Position numbers and translations under genes: made by a program
The notes under the pieces: model-generated
The model's input: only the letters and a program-made list of their open reading frames with translations
Database searches by the model: none
Told to the model about the DNA's origin: nothing
Part shown: positions 39,484-44,504 of the stretch, one piece after another
How the letters are laid out: each line of letters begins with the position of its first letter
How positions within the stretch are numbered: position 1 is the stretch's first letter
IMG/VR virus record: IMGVR_UViG_3300044491_001207
Location: 1 to 44,504 of that record
Origin: a virus
DNA: 44,504 nucleotides
Strand: one strand, 5' to 3'

Positions 39484-40541
39484 TATCTAATAATCTCCAA
39501 ATCTGCACCAGGTTCCCAAATTTCAAGTTGTGTTCTTACTCTCTCTTGAGATTGCAACTTCTCATATCTCTTAGTTGCTTTCTTCTTCCACCAAGTGATT
39601 GCTTCCTCACTAGTGTGCTCAAACTTACCAAAGTAATATCTCTTCTTCTCAGTCAATGTCTTTGCATGTTCAATACAATCATTAAACTGTTTGAGTTTTT
39701 CTTCATCTTTAAGAGAATTGCGGATGATGGAAATCATCTTGGTTTGAATTTTGAGTTTCTTAGATGACTTATCTGCAGAGATCAAACGTTCTCCACCGTT
39801 GCGTTCGTTAAACCACCAGAAGAAATTGCGGAACTCATCATCATGGAAGAGTGGAAGGAAGTTGCTCTCAGTGTCTCCTATATGCCTCAAGAAGGGTTTC
39901 AAACCATCATACATAGATACACCCTTGGTGGTTCCGTAGAGAGAGGTAGTCTCAAAATATTTAAGATCTGTTCCATACTTCCCATCAAACTGTTGCTTGA
40001 GTTCCTTAGAACATGCTAAGAGAGCAAGTAGTTTTCCACCCAAGTAATTAAACCCGAAAGGTTGAGTAGGAACAATATTGAACCCCATGACAAAATGAGC
40101 ATTAATATCAGAGAGTGGAAGGACTTTACCAAAGTAATTGTTTCTTGGTTTACTATTGATAGTAGGAGATCCAAACCTCACAACACCAACAACTTTATTA
40201 GTAGTTGTTTCTTCAACAATCCACTTATGTGTTCTACCCGGTATTGCTTCCTCAATAGGATTTGATGCTGTTAAGTTAAGAGTTTCTGAATACAACCACT
40301 GATTGTATCTTGATGATGTTTTAGGATCAGTATCTACAACATGAACTTCAAAATTCATGTCATTTGGATGCATATTAAATGCATCAAAGAATTCAGATTC
40401 TGCACCAAACAATGATCCAGGCCTATCTCCAATGCGATCTTTTTTTACAAAACGAAGGTAATCATCAATACGATTAAACTGAGTATAGTAATTGATAAAT
40501 TTATCTGCAGCCCAAACCGCATCACTCTCAGATAGAATCAT
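39483..40541 (-). CDS. DruA-like protein (DUF4338 family)
   Basis: A 352-residue protein. The core resembles DUF4338: VVGVVRFGSP (117-126), FNYLGGKLLALLACSKEL (164-181), QQFDGKYG (183-190) and YFETTSLYGTTKGVSMYDGL (195-214). The family defines DruA of the Druantia anti-phage system, whose activity is unknown to me. About 110 residues of extra basic, helical C-terminus (KKRYYFGKFEHTSEEAITWW) follow. It sits inside the clamp/clamp-loader operon between a membrane protein and gp62. Confidence 0.75.
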   Translation of the reverse strand: MILSESDAVWAADKFINYYTQFNRIDDYLRFVKKDRIGDRPGSLFGAESEFFDAFNMHPNDMNFEVHVVDTDPKTSSRYNQWLYSETLNLTASNPIEEAIPGRTHKWIVEETTTNKVVGVVRFGSPTINSKPRNNYFGKVLPLSDINAHFVMGFNIVPTQPFGFNYLGGKLLALLACSKELKQQFDGKYGTDLKYFETTSLYGTTKGVSMYDGLKPFLRHIGDTESNFLPLFHDDEFRNFFWWFNERNGGERLISADKSSKKLKIQTKMISIIRNSLKDEEKLKQFNDCIEHAKTLTEKKRYYFGKFEHTSEEAITWWKKKATKRYEKLQSQERVRTQLEIWEPGADLEIIR

Positions 40542-40729
40542 AGGTAGTTAGGTTCATCCGCACGAAGAAGAACACCCTCAACATTATTCAGTAATTGTTG
40601 CATATCATTATGCAACATACGATACCCAGTGCCGACATACAATTGTCCAAGGACAACCGATACTGTAGCAGTTCCCCAAAAAATGTAGTACCACTTAGAT
40701 TTTACTTGTGATTTAATCTTGGTTTTCAT
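40538..40729 (-). CDS. Small single-pass membrane protein
   Basis: A 63-residue protein: a basic start (MKTKIKSQVKSKW), one membrane segment (YYIFWGTATVSVVLGQLYVG, about 14-33), then a polar tail (MQQLLNNVEGVLLRADE). By the positive-inside rule the N-terminus is cytoplasmic. It overlaps the DruA-like gene by 4 bases and the gene upstream by 17. Confidence 0.65.
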   Translation of the reverse strand: MKTKIKSQVKSKWYYIFWGTATVSVVLGQLYVGTGYRMLHNDMQQLLNNVEGVLLRADEPNYL

Positions 40730-40895
40730 AATGTTTAATCAATCGTTCTGCTTGTTTTTTGTCAATACCACAAGGGGCATTCTTAAGGCATCTAATGATA
40801 ACATCATCATCGCACATAAGAGGTTTGATTGTAAACCCCCACTTATCAACTTCACCTTCTATAGGTGCTTCACATGGGTCAAATTCGTGTGGCAT
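40713..40895 (-). CDS. Small hypothetical protein
   Basis: A 60-residue soluble protein: MPHEFDPCEAPIEGEVDKWG, then CDDDVIIRCLKNAPCGIDKK. Three or four cysteines (8, 28, 36, 42) could bind a metal, but no known zinc motif is clear. One-base junction with PurS upstream. Confidence 0.58.
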   Translation of the reverse strand: MPHEFDPCEAPIEGEVDKWGFTIKPLMCDDDVIIRCLKNAPCGIDKKQAERLIKHYENQD

Positions 40896-41170
40896 TATTC
40901 AATACCTTTGGGAAAACTATCAATCTCAGTCAATTCATAATCCCAGTCTTCCATAACTGTGTTGGCAAGGAATCTATCAGAGAGCATTTCAAGTTCCTTC
41001 TCAGCATACTCTCTAGTCTCTGCTTCCAACCAAACATCAACTACCTTACCCAATCTAAGTTTCTTGATATCCAACTCGGACAATCTCTTACAGGCATCTC
41101 TCACAGCATTACCAGGAGAGTCATCAACCTGTGACCTCAGACGGATGAATACTAGTGCTTTAAACTTCAT
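40895..41170 (-). CDS. purS: PurS-like subunit of FGAM synthase
   Basis: A 91-residue protein with the PurS pattern: a strand-rich start (FKALVFIRLRSQVDDSPGNAV), LGKVVDVWLEA, the helix REYAEKELEMLSDRF and LANTVMEDWDYELTEI near the end (usual form L-A-N-P-V-I-E-D-Y). PurS couples the glutaminase PurQ to PurL for the fourth purine-synthesis step. It overlaps gp44 by 4 bases, so it is made with the clamp loader. No PurQ or PurL is in the window; host or distant phage partners are needed. Confidence 0.78.
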   Translation of the reverse strand: MKFKALVFIRLRSQVDDSPGNAVRDACKRLSELDIKKLRLGKVVDVWLEAETREYAEKELEMLSDRFLANTVMEDWDYELTEIDSFPKGIE

Positions 41171-42111
41171 TTGAATTCACACTCCACCATAATTTCAGTC
41201 AGACAAGCAAGCATATTTATTTCCTGATCCGCCACAAATGCCATTTGATACTGATACTTAGCAAGAACAAGCACAGCAGCAGGAATACTATTCGGAACCA
41301 AGGAATCATAACAAGCATCGTAAATACGACGCAATAAGACAGCAGTATCATTGTCCAGGTTATTGACAACCCATTTACGTACTTCGGGAAAATCTTTTTC
41401 CTTAAGTTTCTTAACCAAGTCATTTACTTTTACATCACTAAAAGTTGCAAGAATACCTGAATCAATACTACCAGAAGAAGAATACCTTTGACACTCATTT
41501 AGAACACGTCTCCAATCAGGGAAATGTTTGTTAATGAGTTCTACCAGGACCTTGTTATCATATTTAACACCTTCTGTATCCAAGATTTGTTGGATACGTT
41601 TAAAGAAGAGGGCTGCGATGGCAGGTTTGTTTTTACCTCCAATTCCGAATTCGATAACCGTTGTGCGGGAATGAAGTGGTTCGAGAATTTTGTTTTTGAA
41701 GTTGCAGGTAAAGATGAATCTGCAGTTGCCACTAAACTCCTCAATAAACGCCCGTAGGAGGAGTTGTACATCATTGGTTGTGTTATCTGCCTCATCAATG
41801 ATGATGACTTTGTGTTTTGCAGTTGAAGAAAGCGAGACGGTCGAAGCGAAATTCTTCGCAGTATTTCTGACGGTATCGAGGAATCGTCCTTCATCGGATC
41901 CGTTGATGACATAATAGTCTGCTCCTAGTTGGTTGCACAGTGCTTTTGCTACCGTAGTTTTACCGCAACCTGCAGGACCTGCAAGAAGCATATTAGGTAT
42001 CTCACCTTTATCTAGGAAGTCTTGAAAAGTCTTCTTAATACTTGGTGGTAAAATACATTCTTCAATTGTTTTAGGTCGATACTTTTCAACCCAGAGAAAT
42101 TCATCACGCAT
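41167..42111 (-). CDS. 44: Clamp-loader ATPase subunit, gp44-like
   Basis: A 314-residue AAA+ protein. Walker A is AGPAGCGKTTVAK, Walker B IIIDEADN and sensor 1 FTCNFKNKIL, followed by EPLHSRTTVIEF with the SRC-like arginine (SRT). A helical collar domain fills the C-terminal third. With gp62 it opens and loads the gp45 clamp using ATP. It overlaps the AbrB-like gene by 8 bases. Confidence 0.94.
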   Translation of the reverse strand: MRDEFLWVEKYRPKTIEECILPPSIKKTFQDFLDKGEIPNMLLAGPAGCGKTTVAKALCNQLGADYYVINGSDEGRFLDTVRNTAKNFASTVSLSSTAKHKVIIIDEADNTTNDVQLLLRAFIEEFSGNCRFIFTCNFKNKILEPLHSRTTVIEFGIGGKNKPAIAALFFKRIQQILDTEGVKYDNKVLVELINKHFPDWRRVLNECQRYSSSGSIDSGILATFSDVKVNDLVKKLKEKDFPEVRKWVVNNLDNDTAVLLRRIYDACYDSLVPNSIPAAVLVLAKYQYQMAFVADQEINMLACLTEIMVECEFK

Positions 42112-42253
42112 GTTCTTTTTTCACCAAAATAAACGAACCATCATCATTAGGGATCCATTCTAGCACATCCCCTTCCATCCAACCAGTTTCTTTCATTAGT
42201 TCATCGGGGAAGGTTAGAATCCCATCATCATCAACTGTCAAAGTAGTCTTCAT
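42104..42253 (-). CDS. Small AbrB/MazE-like DNA-binding protein
   Basis: A 49-residue protein, found in the gap between gp44 and the gene at 42253. It reads MKTTLTVDDDGILTFPDELM then GDVLEWIPNDDGSFILVKK. The swapped-hairpin pattern (x-V-D-x-D-G-x-x-x-x-P-x-E-L, then G-D-x-L-E-W) is that of AbrB/SpoVT/MazE. ATG 42256 is an equally good start and makes an ATGA overlap. No toxin is adjacent. It may regulate transcription or act as an orphan antitoxin. Confidence 0.72.
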   Translation of the reverse strand: MKTTLTVDDDGILTFPDELMKETGWMEGDVLEWIPNDDGSFILVKKEHA

Positions 42254-42780
42254 CATACCCACTCAGGTTTACGATCAGGGATGCGAAGATAATTATCACA
42301 TACCCATGGTTTAGATGCAATATACATCTTATATTTGTCAAAGATGGATATTGAAGTATCATACTTGAACTCATCAGGTCCCGCAAAGACAAAGGGTGTT
42401 GGACCTTTACCACTGCGACCTTGTGGGTCTGCTGTAGGAAGTATCTCTTTTGCTGCTAGGAGAGTTTTCTGGCAGGTATGGACCTTACCATAACGAGCAG
42501 TGTACTCATCGCACATAGCAAGTCCATGAGCAAGCAACCACTGCCAGTTAGTCACAAACTCATTTGCCCACTTGGTGCAGGGATGATTACGAAAGGCACC
42601 CTTCTCAGTAGCATAGGGAGTACCGTCTGCTCTGGGAAGAGTGCCGAAGTTATGACCCCATTTGTCAGAGCATACAATAGCAAGCATCTGACAGGTCTCT
42701 AGGGGCATCTTGACGATGTGCTTGTCAGGGAGAACCCTGGCAGACTCCCAAGGACTGGGAGAGGTCACAAAGATATTCAT
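42253..42780 (-). CDS. Conserved hypothetical protein
   Basis: A 175-residue protein. Strongly patterned segments include LPDKHIVKMPLETCQMLA, NHPCTKWANEFVTNWQWLLA and HGLAMCDEYTARYGKVH. Similar sequences occur in bacteria and phages, and the many conserved His, Cys, Trp and Glu suggest an enzyme, but I know no function. It overlaps gp45 by 4 bases, so expression is tied to the replisome. Confidence 0.72.
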   Translation of the reverse strand: MNIFVTSPSPWESARVLPDKHIVKMPLETCQMLAIVCSDKWGHNFGTLPRADGTPYATEKGAFRNHPCTKWANEFVTNWQWLLAHGLAMCDEYTARYGKVHTCQKTLLAAKEILPTADPQGRSGKGPTPFVFAGPDEFKYDTSISIFDKYKMYIASKPWVCDNYLRIPDRKPEWV

Positions 42781-43442
42781 CCGAATGTTGAATCAGGTTC
42801 CAGAGCAATATAATAGGTCAGATCGTGGTTCTTAGAGGTAAATCGTGACAAAAGTTTTTGTGACACAACGACTTCATAAGTTCCAGGAAGAACTTTGATA
42901 TTCTCAACTTTAAAATTAAATGAGAATGTAGAGTCTGTCTCACCAACGACTACAGCATAGTCATTAGATGTGTCGTTCTTCTTATCACGGACAACAAGTT
43001 TTACAACACCATTCTCACCAACGGCAGAAAGATCTGGCAGTTGATATACAGCAGATGCTTTGAGTAACTGTGCTAATTGATCTGTACTCAATTCGAAAGA
43101 TACATCTTCACTAGGAAGTTTGATTTCTTTTTCAGGGGGAGTTACAATAACATTAGGATCTGCAAAGAAATACTTTGAACGAGACTTCCCTTCACGGATC
43201 ATCACATATCCATTATTGGCAAAGTCAAGCTCAGGACTAGAATGAAGAGACAAACCATTAAGGAATTGATTAAGATCATAGATCCCAAAGTCTTGCATAA
43301 ACTCTTCAGTTACAGTTGCTTCAGCAAGAATGTTTTTCATCACACTAATAGTGCGAAGTTTGTTTCCTTCTTTGAAAAGGATTGATTGATTGATTGAAGA
43401 GAAATTCTTCAGGACTGAAATGGTTTTGTCGGACAGTTTCAT
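42777..43442 (-). CDS. 45: Sliding clamp, gp45-like
   Basis: A protein of about 221 residues beginning MKLSDKTISVLKNFSSINQS, which matches the T4 gp45 start. IYDLNQFLNGLSL is another clear gp45 element. The rest is the repeated clamp fold ending EPDSTFG. An ATG at 43463 (MKLKPTTMKLSDKT) is closely coupled to the upstream stop (TGAGATG) and might be used instead. gp45 tethers gp43 to DNA and activates late transcription with gp33/gp55. Confidence 0.93.
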   Translation of the reverse strand: MKLSDKTISVLKNFSSINQSILFKEGNKLRTISVMKNILAEATVTEEFMQDFGIYDLNQFLNGLSLHSSPELDFANNGYVMIREGKSRSKYFFADPNVIVTPPEKEIKLPSEDVSFELSTDQLAQLLKASAVYQLPDLSAVGENGVVKLVVRDKKNDTSNDYAVVVGETDSTFSFNFKVENIKVLPGTYEVVVSQKLLSRFTSKNHDLTYYIALEPDSTFG

Positions 43443-43464
43443 AGTTGTAGGTTTCAGTTTCATC

Positions 43465-43932
43465 TCACTGAGGATAGGTTTCACGTTTTGCATTTTTATC
43501 ATTAAAATGCATTAGAAGGACAGCATAGTGCAGAATCTTCATAATGTCACGACGAGCAGTGCCTTTCTTATCGTATCGTGATGCATACTTGAGGATGTTG
43601 CTGCGACAGAATGCCTCACCATCACCACAAGCTTCAATAAGATCAAGAGTTTGAATCTTATCATCACCAGCAGAATAATGCTGATCATACGTTCTAGTGA
43701 TATAATCCTTCAGTTCTTTAATAATTACATCTTCACTGTACTTTTGTCTAGTGTTAGTTGAAGGTTTGATGGAAGTAGGCAAATCAAGAGAGATATTATC
43801 TTGTCCACCGATAACAATAGTATCTGAAGATGCAGCACTTGGATTACCAACAATACTGAATCCGTCTTCTTCCCAATAATTTTGATTGGACATATTTAAT
43901 TCGTCAAATAGAAAGGACCATGAGTTAGTCAT
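43465..43932 (-). CDS. DUF3310-like protein
   Basis: A 155-residue protein. The C-terminal domain has QHYSAGDDKIQTLDLIEAC, FCRSNILKYASRYDKKG and DIMKILHYAVLLMHF. These correspond to the DUF3310 pattern (H-Y, D-x-I-E, N-x-x-K-Y-x-x-R, K-G, D-x-x-K-x-x-x-Y). Residues 1 to about 75 are a Ser/Asn-rich linker with FDELNMSNQNYWEED. DUF3310 occurs in many phages, often near replication genes, with no firm function. Confidence 0.72.
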   Translation of the reverse strand: MTNSWSFLFDELNMSNQNYWEEDGFSIVGNPSAASSDTIVIGGQDNISLDLPTSIKPSTNTRQKYSEDVIIKELKDYITRTYDQHYSAGDDKIQTLDLIEACGDGEAFCRSNILKYASRYDKKGTARRDIMKILHYAVLLMHFNDKNAKRETYPQ

Positions 43933-43938
43933 ATTATA

Positions 43939-44504
43939 TCAAAATGGAATCTCCGTGTCAATTACCACGTTTTTGTCAGTGGGCATCTGAAAATCTGCAT
44001 CAACCTTATCATAGAGTTCAAGGAATGCTTGCTTGGTTTCATCATCAAAACGATTTACACAAACTTGAATTGCCTTTGCCTTATCATTGAAGATACTGTA
44101 GGCACGAACAATATGAACTAAACGACGAGTACTAATGATTTCTTCAATACCACCATCATAGAATGTCTTGCGGATGATGTCTGCCCAATCACAGAGACGC
44201 TTGCAGAAGTCTTTATCACTACAGAGTGCCATGAGAATCTTCTGTTCTACTGCAGAGGCAGGATAAGACTGCTCAAAGGTTACAGGGAATCGTTCAAGGA
44301 AGGCTTCGTTAAGCACGTTAGTTCCAATAAATCGTCCATCGTCTGAACCTTTACCTTTAGTGTTTGCGGTTGCGAATACGTTGAAACCTGCACTGGGACG
44401 GACAAACTGTCCAATCTTTTTAAGGAAGACTCCATTTCCTTCAAGGATAGACTGGAGACAGAGAATTTTATTAGAGGCAAGGTCGATCTCGTCAAGGAGC
44501 AGGA
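43939..44504 (-). CDS. cobS: CobS-like AAA+ ATPase (5' end outside window)
   Basis: 188 residues are visible to the right edge. The frame has no stop up to 44504. It starts in Walker B (LLLDEIDLASNKILC), followed by ATANTKGKGSDDGRF (sensor 1/loop) and TNVLNEAFLERFPVTF (arginine-finger region), and ends DTEIPF. This is the MoxR/CobS layout. CobS is the ATPase of aerobic cobaltochelatase in cobalamin synthesis. It is a cyanophage core gene, although its phage role is unproven. The Walker A part is outside. Confidence 0.88.
   Translation of the reverse strand, partial: LLLDEIDLASNKILCLQSILEGNGVFLKKIGQFVRPSAGFNVFATANTKGKGSDDGRFIGTNVLNEAFLERFPVTFEQSYPASAVEQKILMALCSDKDFCKRLCDWADIIRKTFYDGGIEEIISTRRLVHIVRAYSIFNDKAKAIQVCVNRFDDETKQAFLELYDKVDADFQMPTDKNVVIDTEIPF

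Noticed and set aside
43933-43938. TATAAT on the minus strand next to the start of the DUF3310-like gene
   Set aside because: The box ends one base before the start codon, so transcription would begin inside the gene, and no suitable -35 box is seen. The gene is better explained as part of the upstream operon.
1-44504. Photosynthesis genes (psbA, psbD, hli), integrase or insertion sequence
   Set aside because: Looked for in all frames by motif and not found in this window; they may be elsewhere in the genome.

Overview
The window is a 44.5 kb piece of a T4-like (Tevenvirinae-type) marine cyanophage, most probably one infecting Prochlorococcus or marine Synechococcus. The basis is the T4 replication set (sliding clamp gp45, clamp loader gp44/gp62, RegA, DNA polymerase gp43, UvsX, helicase gp41, primase gp61, NrdA/NrdB). 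It is combined with typical cyanophage cargo: Hsp20, MazG, PurC, a CobS-like ATPase and a large surface-polysaccharide island. The DNA is visibly AT-rich, and every gene I accept lies on the minus strand, so transcription runs from high to low coordinates. No photosynthesis genes, integrase, insertion sequence or CRISPR array are visible. I cannot name the strain.

Region A (44504-37990) is the replication core: CobS-like ATPase, DUF3310-like protein, gp45, a conserved unknown, an AbrB/MazE-like protein, gp44, PurS, two small proteins, a DruA-like (DUF4338) protein, gp62 and RegA. A terminator follows, then an hsp20 gene with its own T4 late-type promoter and terminator. A sigma70-type promoter entangled with the hsp20 terminator restarts transcription into region B (37985-30541). 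Region B holds two overlapping paralogous small genes, gp43, two tiny genes, UvsX, a 2-oxoglutarate oxygenase-like protein, gp41, MazG and small unknowns.

Region C (30513-24294) is late or virion-like. It holds a possible nuclease-fold protein and a nucleotidyltransferase whose N-terminus looks like a T4 capsid-targeting sequence. Next come a 774-residue basic protein with several prohead-protease-like sites, a DUF3008 protein and a putative structural protein behind a TATAAATA late promoter. Region D (24123-19103) carries primase gp61, NrdA and NrdB. Region E (19122-15108) is a tract of small genes with four single tRNA genes (Arg, Gly, Val and a CAU tRNA), a GIY-YIG-like protein, PurC and a Phd-like protein.

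Region F (15013-1) is a contiguous sugar and cell-surface island of about 20 genes. It contains an RmlB-like dehydratase, a GDP-mannose 3,5-epimerase-like protein, glycosyltransferases, two FkbM methyltransferases, other methyltransferases, a split transketolase and an epimerase. It also contains separated HldE-like nucleotidyltransferase and kinase genes, two HAD phosphatases, a cupin, a tandem-duplicated sugar nucleotidyltransferase, a GT61 enzyme, a class II aldolase and a GDPD-like protein. Genes overlap by a few bases almost throughout (ATGA/TGATG junctions), so the island is probably one co-translated unit. It could make or rework a nucleotide-activated sugar, possibly a heptose, during infection.
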